DNA of 60,364 bases. It comes from Candidatus Altarchaeota archaeon (GTDB lineage Archaea > SpSt-1190). The DNA lies in assembly GCA_018220935.1 (NCBI GenBank), contig JAAOXU010000030.1, positions 1 through 60,364 of the forward strand, written 5' to 3'. The notes beneath the pieces are model-generated. The model saw nothing but the letters and a program-made list of their open reading frames with translations. It was not told where the DNA came from and did not search any database. Shown here piece after piece: positions 45,499-52,929 of the stretch; the stretch's first letter is position 1, and the number at the start of each line of letters is the position of its first letter. Made by a program: the position numbers and the translations under genes.

Positions 45499-47109
45499 GT
45501 GGGAAAAGTTGCCGATAAAGCTTGGTACAAGAAAATGTTAAAGAATAAGAAGAGACCTGACATTTTTGAGATAATGTTTGAACCTGAAATTGTTAAAAGT
45601 TTTAGAGGCCCAGTTAAGGGAAATTGGTGGAATCTTAGTGGCGATAAAAAAAATCCATCAAAAACCATGGGACTGACCCCACCACTTCAGCCATTTATGG
45701 TGTTAGTTGAAGGGGATAACTTAAATTACGAATCTTTCATTTTTGACTTTGTAAATGTATTTGCGGGAACTGGTGGTTTTAAGCTTGAAGGACTAAAGCT
45801 TCAGGAAAGATTTTTTTACAGTGAATCTAGCCAGTTACACGGGAATATGCTTCAAAAAACCAGTTATCAGAGAAATCAAGCTAAAGAATACCTAGCTTCA
45901 ATTCAAAATCTAAAGACGGCCATAATTAATATTGAAAGTGATATGGAAAAAATGAATGAGCAACTTAATGCCTTTAAGGCCGGAGATTGGGACCAGATTA
46001 AGGGACTTTTTATTGATAATTATGGTGGACCACAGAGAAGCTGGACTGCTGTCGCAAGAAATGTTCCACTAGTTAGAATGGCCATGACTTGGTTTTTGAG
46101 ATTACAAGTAAAACTAAAAACTGGAGAGGCGATGCCAATCCAAGAATTTACAAAATTAAAGATTACTGAATTTACTAAAACAAAGGATAAAGATGGAAAA
46201 GACTTACTTGGTCCTTTATCTAAAAAAATTAGTGAAAGAAAAGCAAAAATGAAGAAAGCAGCTCAAAAAAATAAGGAAATCATGATAGCTGAGATTGATG
46301 AGTTAGTGAAGTCAGAACAAATGAATCCAGCCATTGCTAATTATCTAAATAGAAAAATTCAAGAATTTTGGAATTGGGTAATTGACTATGTTGGGTGGTT
46401 AACTCGAAATAGAAATAATATACAAGTAAACTTAATTCAACAAAAAGCCAATCTAAAACTTTACATGAGATGGGCAGCAGACCATATACTTCAGTCTAGA
46501 AGCAGTGAGATGGAGAGTATGGATCTTGCTGAAGAAATGCCGGAGTTTGATATTAAAGGCTCACCTTCTGAGATGGTTAGAATAGACTATCTATTTTATC
46601 CAAATGACCAGGGACGACCTGACTTATTTGAAGTTACTGAGCCCTGGATTCCTGTGATTGGTACGTCTATTATGGTTGCAACATCAGTAGAATTACAAAG
46701 GAAATTTATGGAACTTGCAACAGTTACTATGCACGGATATGCTCTAATTGAAGATATTGAGGCCATCTCAAACTACGTGAAAAGTCCAGATAGTCAGTTA
46801 ATTAATATCATGCTTGAAGCAGGTGCAGTTACTGAAGATGAATTGCCTTTAATTTTTACGAAAGAAGAAATAAAGGAAATGAAAGGTGAAATAGAAGAAA
46901 AACCCGAGAAGTTTGCAGATAAGTGGAATAAGGGTATGAGTACTGCCGTTAATAATTTCAAAGGAATGGGTAGATTATTTGGTATTGACTTACCTGCTGA
47001 GAGTCTTCCCTGGACTCGTGAGAGAAGAGCAGCAACAATTGCAGCCGATTTGACTAATAGGGGTATTAGGAACTTCAAAAAAGGTGCAGGTATGCTTACT
47101 TTGGATTAA
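45499..47109 (+). CDS. Conserved-looking cytoplasmic protein of unknown function (536 aa)
   Basis: No signal peptide. The protein is Lys/Glu-rich and largely alpha-helical. It has a predicted coiled coil around residues 120-160, amphipathic or weakly hydrophobic stretches (VPLVRMAMTWFLRLQ, FWNWVIDYVGWL) and a C-terminal region rich in Trp/Arg (LPWTRERRA). I do not recognise the family. The gene starts with GTG 45499 about 25 nt after a TATA-like box, so the transcript is likely leaderless. It stands alone between the pilin-like operon (divergent) and the histone. The membrane-surface-like segments may indicate peripheral membrane association. Confidence 0.75.
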   Translation: MGKVADKAWYKKMLKNKKRPDIFEIMFEPEIVKSFRGPVKGNWWNLSGDKKNPSKTMGLTPPLQPFMVLVEGDNLNYESFIFDFVNVFAGTGGFKLEGLKLQERFFYSESSQLHGNMLQKTSYQRNQAKEYLASIQNLKTAIINIESDMEKMNEQLNAFKAGDWDQIKGLFIDNYGGPQRSWTAVARNVPLVRMAMTWFLRLQVKLKTGEAMPIQEFTKLKITEFTKTKDKDGKDLLGPLSKKISERKAKMKKAAQKNKEIMIAEIDELVKSEQMNPAIANYLNRKIQEFWNWVIDYVGWLTRNRNNIQVNLIQQKANLKLYMRWAADHILQSRSSEMESMDLAEEMPEFDIKGSPSEMVRIDYLFYPNDQGRPDLFEVTEPWIPVIGTSIMVATSVELQRKFMELATVTMHGYALIEDIEAISNYVKSPDSQLINIMLEAGAVTEDELPLIFTKEEIKEMKGEIEEKPEKFADKWNKGMSTAVNNFKGMGRLFGIDLPAESLPWTRERRAATIAADLTNRGIRNFKKGAGMLTLD

Positions 47110-47158
47110 ACTTTATCATGGCGGGAAATCCATAAATATCTTCTTCATTTAGCCTTAT

Positions 47159-47371
47159 GTGTCTAAAAACAAGGTCGTACCATTCGCCGCAGTTGAAAGA
47201 CTTGCTAGAAAAGCAGGAGCTGAGCGAATTAGTGTTGACGCAATAAAAACACTCTCAGAAATTCTAAAAACATATGCTGAAGACGTATCAATAAAAGCCG
47301 TAAAATACGCACGATACGCCAAACGAAGCACTATAAAAAGAGAGGATGTTGAGTTATCCGCTTCAGAATGA
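47159..47371 (+). CDS. Archaeal histone (HMf type)
   Basis: A 70-aa single histone fold: FAAVERLARKAGAERIS (helix 1 and loop), VDAIKTLSEILKTYAEDVSIKAVKYARYA (helix 2), RSTIKREDVELSA (helix 3). It lacks tails and has the usual length for a homodimer-forming archaeal histone that wraps DNA. Start GTG 47159; the AT-rich ATAAATATC box lies about 27 nt upstream. Its stop overlaps the DUF373 start by 4 nt. Confidence 0.95.
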   Translation: MSKNKVVPFAAVERLARKAGAERISVDAIKTLSEILKTYAEDVSIKAVKYARYAKRSTIKREDVELSASE

Positions 47372-48375
47372 AAGTTGCCATCCTTTGTATTGATAGAGAC
47401 GATGATTTGGGTAGGAAGGCGTCTATTGATGGCCCAGTTATAGGTAAAAAAAATATTCTAAATGCCGCAGTAAATCTTGCGTTAGCTGATCCATCTGAGA
47501 GTGATGCTAATGCTATGTTTGCCGCCGTAAAACTACATAAAGAAATTAAGGATGAGAGTGAGGTTGTAGTTCTTACTGGTTCTGCCAAGGTAGGATATGA
47601 AAGTGATATTCTCATCAAAAAACAGTTAGAGAAATTTCTAAAGGAGTTTAAGGCTGATGGGGCAATTATAGTTAGTGATGGAAAAGAAGACGAGATGCTT
47701 CTCCCAGTAATTGAATCTATTGTTCCTGTTGTTAGTGTACATCGAGTAACAATTCATAGCGGAGAAGAACTGAAAGGTCTTTTTTATGTAGTCTCAAACT
47801 TTCTTAGTAGGGCAAAAGAGGATCCTCGACTATCTATGTTGCTTTTTGGTATTCCAGGTTTTATTGCATTAGCTTATGCTTTACTAGGTGGACAAGGCTG
47901 GAGATTAATCGCAGGAATATTTAGTGCATGGTTAATTGTCAAAGGTCTTAGAATGGAGAATGTTTTGAGTAGTCTTTTTAGATATTTTAAAGCTTCATTT
48001 ATCAACCTTTCAACTTCATTTTTCTTATACCTTTTGTCTTTTGTTGTTGGTATTATTGCAACAGTTAAGGTAAGTTATATTGAAGGAACACCCCTAGAGA
48101 TTGCAGCAAAAATAGCAGTTGATCCAGCTCTATTGTACTTTTACAGCATTCTCAGTTTACTAATTGGACTAGCTATTGACTCCTTACCAGACAAGAAAAA
48201 GGCATATGGTTTTGCTAGTTCTGGTGTTGGCTTGGGTGTGATAGTCCTCGTGATGAGAAGTGTTGGAAGCTGGGTACTTGACCCAACATACCCCCTGTCA
48301 TATGTTATTACTACTACTCTGTTGGGTCTTGTTGTTGTTACTATGACTAAGCTATCTGCTAAGTTCATCAGATAG
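47368..48375 (+). CDS. DUF373 family membrane protein
   Basis: A 335-aa protein: an N-terminal cytoplasmic alpha/beta domain with the DUF373 signature CIDRDDDLGRKASIDGPVIGKKN, followed by about six to seven hydrophobic spans from residue 155 on. Function of the family is unknown. ATG 47368 overlaps the histone stop (ATGA), indicating translational coupling to the histone. Confidence 0.9.
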   Translation: MKVAILCIDRDDDLGRKASIDGPVIGKKNILNAAVNLALADPSESDANAMFAAVKLHKEIKDESEVVVLTGSAKVGYESDILIKKQLEKFLKEFKADGAIIVSDGKEDEMLLPVIESIVPVVSVHRVTIHSGEELKGLFYVVSNFLSRAKEDPRLSMLLFGIPGFIALAYALLGGQGWRLIAGIFSAWLIVKGLRMENVLSSLFRYFKASFINLSTSFFLYLLSFVVGIIATVKVSYIEGTPLEIAAKIAVDPALLYFYSILSLLIGLAIDSLPDKKKAYGFASSGVGLGVIVLVMRSVGSWVLDPTYPLSYVITTTLLGLVVVTMTKLSAKFIR

Positions 48376-48452
48376 TGGTCATAATCCTATATACTGTAAT
48401 ATATCTATTAGGAAATACATAACATATTAAAACATATGAAAAAGACCATCAC

Positions 48453-48755
48453 GTGGGAAGGAAAAAAGTAGGTAAGGAAAATCTAGAAAAGATGTTTTTA
48501 CATGAGAAACCCGCCAAGCTCTTAATCAAAATAAAGGAGGGTAATGGTAATAAATACGCCTCAATTTTGAGTAAAGAGGTTGATTGTACTTACTCTCACT
48601 GCATTCGTATTTTACAAGAAATGGAAAATTTAGGACTTGTTACTTTCAAGAAAGGGGGCAGGACCAAAATAATTACCATGACAAAATTTGGTGAAGATGT
48701 TGCTTTTGCCTTAGAGAACGTGTTTAGACTATTTGGACGTTCATCTGACAAGTGA
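48453..48755 (+). CDS. Winged-helix DNA-binding protein (100 aa)
   Basis: A small wHTH: KYASILSKEVDCTYSHCIRILQEMENLGLVTFKKGGRTKIITMTKFGEDVA is helix-turn-helix plus wing, as in MarR/ArsR-like archaeal regulators. GTG 48453 with TATTAAAA about 25 nt upstream suggests a leaderless mRNA. It converges with the next regulator gene, overlapping by 15 nt. Target unknown. Confidence 0.85.
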   Translation: MGRKKVGKENLEKMFLHEKPAKLLIKIKEGNGNKYASILSKEVDCTYSHCIRILQEMENLGLVTFKKGGRTKIITMTKFGEDVAFALENVFRLFGRSSDK

Positions 48756-49136
48756 TTCTAAGGACTCAACATAGGCTTCTATTCTGTCAAGTATTTCCTC
48801 AACAAAATATCGTCTAAACACCTTAAAAGCAATAGATATGTCACCTTCTGCCAATGAGTATTCACCCCTACCTTCAACTAAACGTAAGGTTTTGAGCCTC
48901 TCAAGGTGGTATCTTACAGCAGATTCTGTTATTTTAGCCTTTTTTGCGAGTTCACCAACAGAAATGGGTTTTTTACTCAATAGAAGCTCTCTAAATATAG
49001 TTTCTACGGGACTGTCTTGACTACCAGGTCTAACCAAGCCTAAAGATAGTAAAAACTGCCTTAAATCGCGTTCTAGATCCCCACTAGGGGGTTCATACTT
49101 TCGAAGCGTAATTTCAGACATAGCAGAATCTCTCAT
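48741..49136 (-). CDS. ArsR-like winged-helix regulator
   Basis: A 131-aa protein with a central wHTH (ISVGELAKKAKITESAVRYHLERLKTLRLVEGRGEYSL) and a C-terminal helix that probably dimerises. The order FLLSLGL, VGEL, wing, then F-x-x-R-x-x-x-E-I is shared with the gene at 49415, so the two look like paralogues. The start is ATG 49136 or ATG 49121 (MSEIT); TATA-like boxes exist for both (about 49157-49165 and 49147-49152). Confidence 0.82.
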   Translation of the reverse strand: MRDSAMSEITLRKYEPPSGDLERDLRQFLLSLGLVRPGSQDSPVETIFRELLLSKKPISVGELAKKAKITESAVRYHLERLKTLRLVEGRGEYSLAEGDISIAFKVFRRYFVEEILDRIEAYVESLESLVR

Positions 49137-49414
49137 TATTTTCGCATATACGCGGAACTATTAAACTTTAGCTATTTTGGTACTTAGGCTACTTCATAGG
49201 GCACCCCCTTTCTCTGGCATTCAATTGCAATATCCCGAAAAAGTATTAATATCCGCGAAAAATTACACTAATACTACGTAAAAACTCAATTACCAAGGTA
49301 CTACTGAAATTTCAGGGTTTAAGCGAAAAATTTCGGGTATTTCCAATACCATAAACTCATGTCATTTAAGTAGGGCTGGAGCATTCAAATATACGTAGTA
49401 GGAGACAAAATGAA
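49137..49414. promoter_or_regulatory. Divergent regulatory region between two wHTH genes
   Basis: This 278-bp gap holds repeated CGAAAAA motifs (near 49235, 49256, 49324), palindromes TGAAATTTCA (49305-49314) and CGAAA-AA-TTTCG (49324-49335), and distant inverted copies ACTACGTA/TACGTAGT near 49273 and 49392. These are plausible operators for the flanking regulators. Shine-Dalgarno GGAG is at 49401-49404. Confidence 0.45.
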
Positions 49415-49798
49415 ATGTTAAACATATCGATAAAGGAAGTTCCACTATCTGGGATTAGATCAGCAGATCAACTGGCTGCATTTGTACTACAATCACTTGG
49501 TCTTTCAGACTTAAGAGACGAAAGAGATGTTGACTTATTACTTGCCTTTGTAAAAAATAAGGACGGATTAAAGGTTGGTGAACTAAAGAAAATCGCTAAA
49601 CTGGGTCAAACAGCCACTTATTCGAAGATTAAAAAGTTCTTAGATGCAGGTCTAATATACAAAACGAGGGGTTCAGTGTATAAACTGCGTGAGAGAAGCT
49701 TAAAAGACACTTTAGACTTTAGGGTAAGACGTGAAATTGAACGAGTTTTTGCCAGTATAGTCGAGGTTGGAGAGGACTTAGAAGCCAAAATAAAGTAG
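49415..49798 (+). CDS. Winged-helix regulator, paralogue of the divergent neighbour
   Basis: A 127-aa protein with LLLAFVKNKDGLKVGELKKIAKLGQTATYSKIKKFLDAGLIYKTRGSVYKL as wHTH and a C-terminal helix (FRVRREIERVFASIVEV). Layout and some residues match the regulator at 48741-49136. The ATG at 49415 lies 10 nt after GGAG; another ATG at 49410 opens a three-codon frame (M-K-C-stop) that overlaps this start and has better spacing to GGAG. Confidence 0.82.
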   Translation: MLNISIKEVPLSGIRSADQLAAFVLQSLGLSDLRDERDVDLLLAFVKNKDGLKVGELKKIAKLGQTATYSKIKKFLDAGLIYKTRGSVYKLRERSLKDTLDFRVRREIERVFASIVEVGEDLEAKIK

Positions 49799-49964
49799 GT
49801 TTACACAAACAAGTTCTTTGTTTTTAGCGCTACTTGTTGGTGTCAAAATCGCAATTCATGTAACCAAACACATATAATTTAAGAATAAAGTATTCAATTT
49901 GAGTCAAATAGTATACACTAAAAAAGAACAAATCGACTCACCAAATGAAGGAAAAAGACAAGCT

Positions 49965-50037
49965 AGCCCCGTGGTGTAGTGGTCAAGCATACAGGACTTT
50001 GAATCCTGTGACCCCGGTTCAAATCCGGGCGGGGCTA
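49965..50037 (+). tRNA. tRNA-Gln (TTG)
   Basis: The acceptor AGCCCCG pairs with CGGGGCT. The anticodon stem-loop CAGGA-CTTTGAA-TCCTG gives TTG. The T-arm is CCCGG-TTCAAAT-CCGGG and the discriminator A is at 50037. Confidence 0.95.
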
Positions 50038-50124
50038 CTCTATTTTACCTATAAATTGTTCACATAAACGCGAAATTTTATTGTAAATACAAAGAAGTTG
50101 TTACATTAGTGTTTTGAAGTCTTT

Positions 50125-50283
50125 TGATGTCATTGATTACCTCAAAACACATCATTGATGTTAAATAACATCACAAAAACGTTAGTTTGACATCATTTAG
50201 CCTCATTGAGCGCAACCCGAAATTAACATCAATCTCAACTAACATCAAATGGTATTAAATGGTGTTAAATAAGCTCAATGAGG
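50125..50283 (+). repeat. Iteron-like ACATCA/TGATGT cluster inside inverted repeats
   Basis: Seven copies of ACATCA or its complement at 50125, 50149, 50156, 50168, 50190, 50226 and 50242. Two form the palindrome TGATGTTA-AA-TAACATCA (50156-50173). CCTCATTGAGC (50201-50211) is inverted at 50273-50283. ATGGTATTAA/ATGGTGTTAA is a 10-bp tandem repeat near 50248-50267. Confidence 0.7.
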
Positions 50284-50343
50284 TCAGTGATTTACGTAAC
50301 TTTTTAGTAATAAGGTGGGTGTCACACCAGTGTAGCGTTATTT

Positions 50344-50720
50344 AGTATATAAGTAGACCCAAAATGAGAGGGTTCGCTAAGAGGGGGGAAGTGAGAAAAT
50401 CTTCAGATATGGTGGTTTTTGAGTGAAATTTGGAGTAAAGATCAAAAATGAGAGGGTCCTTTAGTCAGATAGGGTGGTGAGTGACGAGTAAAGAGGTGTT
50501 TTGAGAGGGTTTTTATGGGTATAAGGGTGATTTGAGTGAGAAAACTAGTAGTTTGAGAGCGTTAGGGTTTATAAAGGCTTTAAATGGGTGTGTTAGGTCT
50601 AAATCATATGTTTTTGGGTGATAAAACGATAAAAACGAGTGCTGAGGGGTTTTGATGCATTGATGTTAATTGATTAGGTGTGTGTATTCACAGTTTGAGG
50701 TTTTGTTATTTGTTTTATTT
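50344..50720 (+). ncRNA. Candidate non-coding RNA: TATA-driven, G-rich, C-poor
   Basis: TTAGTATATAAG (about 50342-50353) is one of the best TATA boxes in the window and predicts a start near 50372-50375. Downstream, the plus strand is strongly G over C: by hand count 24 G to 2 C at 50461-50520 and 19 to 3 at 50521-50580. TGAGAG(G/C)GTY recurs at 50365, 50449, 50502 and 50554. No protein frame explains the skew. It does not show the conserved boxes I would expect of RNase P or SRP RNA. Ends are unknown. Confidence 0.35.
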
Positions 50721-50736
50721 ATTAAAGATTATAAAT

Positions 50737-50884
50737 TTCATTCACTTTATTAATTTCATTCACTAATTTGTATGAGCCTCAATTGATGTCATTTGTAAAC
50801 ACCAGTTAAGAGCGTTTTAAAGGGGTTTTATAACAGTTTAAAAGTAAATTGTAGTTCATTCACTTTATTTATTTCATTCACTTT
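50737..50884 (+). repeat. Pair of 30-base TTCATTCACT repeats
   Basis: Bases 50737-50766 and 50855-50884 match except at three positions. Each contains TTCATTCACT twice at an 18-base period, so four motif copies in all, with 118 bases between block starts. Confidence 0.8.
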
Positions 50885-51332
50885 TTATCTGTCGATTAAT
50901 TTCGACGTCTTAATTGTCTTTAATTTTTGAGCTATCTAAATTCATTTTGACTCATTTGTCTTAATAAATCTTGTAAATTCAAGACATTTATTCTCACCCA
51001 ATGAATTTAGATTTGTTTTTGCGTATTGGCAGTTACCAACCCTTATTTTTTAGTAAAAAATCAATTCAAAATGAAATGAGTAAAAAAGTGATCATTATGT
51101 CTTTAACACTCGTATATATGAGTTAGAGCACTTGGTTACAATGACCTTACTTTTAGGGGGTATGCTATTGTTTGTTATGTATAACTTATTTTGAGGTGTT
51201 TGTCATTACAAAACTTAGATTAAACCAAAGAAATATTAAATTCTAAGCACCCTAAAACAAGTATCTATAACCTAAAGGGATATAGAATCAAAAGATAAGA
51301 ATAAAATGGTGTTAAAGACGTTTAGATTTGAG

Positions 51333-51626
51333 TCATTCAGATAATTGAATAATCGCTTCAGCAACATCCCCAGTCTCTTTGAGGGTCTTTTGAGCCTGTT
51401 CTTTACTACAGTTCGTCTTTTCCATTATTAATGTCACATCTTCCTCAGATATCCCAGAAGAGCGCTCATATTTTCCTATTACCTGAAAAACTATGTTTCC
51501 CATCATGTTAGCTTCCACTACTTGAGGGGCTTCAAATATCCAAGACTCATTATCAAACTGAAAAATTACTTGTTTTGGAGAATGTTGTTTTGTCTTTAAT
51601 TGCTTCGCTAATGCTCGCATGTCCAT
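51333..51626 (-). CDS. nac: Nascent polypeptide-associated complex protein (archaeal NAC)
   Basis: A 97-aa protein with the NAC beta-barrel segment (QVIFQFDNESWIFEAPQVVEANMMGNIVFQVIGKYE) followed by a UBA domain (SEEDVTLIMEKTNCSKEQAQKTLKETGDVAEAIIQL). Archaeal NAC forms a homodimer at the ribosome exit tunnel. It is a little shorter than the usual 110-120 aa because the N-terminal basic helix is brief (MRALAKQLKTKQ). Same strand as, and downstream of, the 56-aa histone-fold gene. Confidence 0.9.
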   Translation of the reverse strand: MDMRALAKQLKTKQHSPKQVIFQFDNESWIFEAPQVVEANMMGNIVFQVIGKYERSSGISEEDVTLIMEKTNCSKEQAQKTLKETGDVAEAIIQLSE

Positions 51627-51648
51627 AAAAAGAAAAAAGGGGGGGAGT

Positions 51649-51819
51649 TTATAGATCTACTCCCTTTAAGGTTTTTCTTCCGTTTCCAGAAGCCCTTTCA
51701 GCAGCCTTGGATAAGTACCAATCAACTAACTGATCTAGAGCATCATAGAAGTCCCCACTAACACGTAGGTCTTTTCGCTTTGCGAACTCTCTAACTTCTG
51801 TTTTCTTAATGTATGCCAT
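51649..51819 (-). CDS. Small histone-fold protein, DUF1931-like (56 aa)
   Basis: ATG 51819 to TAA 51649. The product begins MAYIKKTEVREFAKRKDL and contains V-S-G-DFYDALDQLVDWYL, then KAAERASGNGRKTLKGVDL. The D-F-Y-D-A-L-D...A-x-x-R-A-x-x-N-x-RKT-x-x-x-x-DL pattern is that of the small DUF1931-type histone-fold proteins known from euryarchaea. The RKT...DL end matches loop 2/helix 3 of a histone fold. It lies just upstream of NAC on the same strand (22-nt gap), probably co-transcribed. It is distinct from the HMf histone at 47159. DNA binding is inferred from fold only. Confidence 0.72.
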   Translation of the reverse strand: MAYIKKTEVREFAKRKDLRVSGDFYDALDQLVDWYLSKAAERASGNGRKTLKGVDL

Positions 51820-51888
51820 AACCCACACAAACGGCGTTGAATATATGCTTTTCCGTTATGTTTTTATACCCTGCACTGACCTTCTCAA

Positions 51889-52002
51889 GTGGTTAAATCA
51901 TCTCACCCTTGGAAAAAGGTCAGAGGACGCAAGAGTAGATGGAAGTGGCGCAAGAAGAAAATGCGACGTCTCCAAAGACTTAGGCGAAAGATGAAAAAGT
52001 AG
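51889..52002 (+). CDS. rpl41e: Candidate ribosomal protein eL41 (37 aa)
   Basis: The frame reads K-S-R-W-K-W-RKKKMRRLQRLRRKMKK to the stop at 52000-52002, which closely follows the eL41 pattern ([20 protein letters not shown]). There is no ATG at the expected place; GTG 51889 gives a 37-aa product with an N-terminal extension (VVKSSHPWKKVRGRK). TTTTTATACC, about 20-27 nt upstream, fits a leaderless start at this GTG. The last 23 bases overlap convergent truD. eL41 is present in only some archaea and is often missed because of its size. Confidence 0.75.
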   Translation: MVKSSHPWKKVRGRKSRWKWRKKKMRRLQRLRRKMKK

Positions 52003-52912
52003 GGTGAGCAATATCCCACGTTATGCCTTTTTCTTTTGATATCTCTCTGAGTAATGTTGTTGCATAACTTCCCTTTGGTAGGAAAAATTTTAGAGTTTTG
52101 TTATTTATTTCAAAACCTATTGGCTTGATAAAAAGTGGTCTTCGTCTCCCATCCCCAGGAAAATCTTTTAGTTCTAGTCCCTCCTCATATAGAATATTTT
52201 GTTCTAGTTCACCTGCTTTGTCTGTTGCTAGTCGGAGTTTATTTCCAAATACGGGCCCAGTTACACCTTTTCTAGTTATTACATCACCTGGTAACTCGGG
52301 AGTTTCTAGTCTTTTTGAGAGAATTTTGTTGAATAGATATGAGCAATATGCATCTTCCATTAGGACAAAATATTTTCTTGAAATTGGAATCTTTAGATCT
52401 CGCATAATTTTTAGGGCCTCTTTTTTCTCACCCGTAATTAGTAATTTACCAATCTCGTGATTTCTTGTACTAAATCTTTGAGGTCCAAAAAAGTTTGGCA
52501 CAGCTTCTAGTTTAGTTTCGACTATGTCTTTTGTTTTAAGAATAAACCAATTACCAAGAAGATTGCCTTTTTTTATTTTCTTTTGGGACTTTAGTACAAT
52601 TTTTAGTTGCCAACCCCTACCTTTAAGAGGAGGGGGTCCGGGGGAGGAGATCCACTGATACGTCTTGCCTTTTTTGTCTTTTAGTCCAGCATACCCAATA
52701 TCGTGCATCTGAACTTGTAATTCTTTTGAAATTTCCCTAACTACATCAAGTGTATTTCTAAAATTTTTTTCTAAGAGTCCCCAATAATGTGGCCCAGATT
52801 TAGTTGCAATAAATTTTGGAACCTCAAACACATTAAATTCTTGGATTGTTAGATGTGTACTTACGCCTTTAGTCAAATACCCAACAGCACCAGCTGGTTC
52901 GCGTAGTTCCAC
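51980..52912 (-). CDS. truD: tRNA pseudouridine synthase D
   Basis: A 310-aa protein that makes pseudouridine 13 in tRNA (and other uridines in archaea). Motifs: FNVFEVPKF near residue 26, GYAGLKDKKG with catalytic Asp79, NFFGPQRFS near residue 140, and a C-terminal FFLPKGSYATTLLREI. It is shorter than many family members, suggesting a reduced TRUD insertion domain. Start GTG 52912, 17 nt from the divergent DP2 frame; TTAATATC at about 52932-52939 may serve as its TATA box. Confidence 0.93.
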   Translation of the reverse strand: MELREPAGAVGYLTKGVSTHLTIQEFNVFEVPKFIATKSGPHYWGLLEKNFRNTLDVVREISKELQVQMHDIGYAGLKDKKGKTYQWISSPGPPPLKGRGWQLKIVLKSQKKIKKGNLLGNWFILKTKDIVETKLEAVPNFFGPQRFSTRNHEIGKLLITGEKKEALKIMRDLKIPISRKYFVLMEDAYCSYLFNKILSKRLETPELPGDVITRKGVTGPVFGNKLRLATDKAGELEQNILYEEGLELKDFPGDGRRRPLFIKPIGFEINNKTLKFFLPKGSYATTLLREISKEKGITWDIAHPTFSSFA

Positions 52913-52929
52913 AAGAAAGGTTAGGGCAA

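Larger units (their letters stand above)
50038..51332. other. 1.3 kb gene-free region with repeats, TATA box and strand skew
   Basis: No open frame above 60 codons and no convincing short one on either strand. The content in order: a cluster of ACATCA/TGATGT motifs (50125-50247), an 11-bp inverted repeat (50201-50211 and 50273-50283), a TATA-like AGTATATAAG (50344-50353), a G-rich, C-poor stretch (about 50361-50720), two copies of a 30-base TTCATTCACT repeat, then ordinary AT-rich sequence up to the NAC gene. No tRNA 3'-end duplication suggesting an integration site was seen. Confidence 0.7.

Noticed and set aside
49965-50283. An integrated element at tRNA-Gln with an attachment-site duplication.
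   Set aside because: No copy of the tRNA 3' end and no integrase or phage gene is visible in the following region.
50340-50720. RNase P RNA or SRP RNA.
   Set aside because: I cannot find their conserved boxes or GC-rich helices; the stretch is C-poor and unlikely to fold strongly.
50038-51332. CRISPR array in the gene-free region.
   Set aside because: Repeats are short, unevenly spaced and without unique spacers of constant length.
51930-51945. A frameshift or missing base explaining the absent ATG of eL41.
   Set aside because: A GTG with correct TATA spacing exists in frame, so an error is not needed, though it is not excluded.
51809-51994. A 61-codon plus-strand frame overlapping the small histone-fold start and eL41.
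   Set aside because: Its product has no recognisable pattern, while the eL41 frame in the same DNA has a clear family match and a TATA-spaced start.
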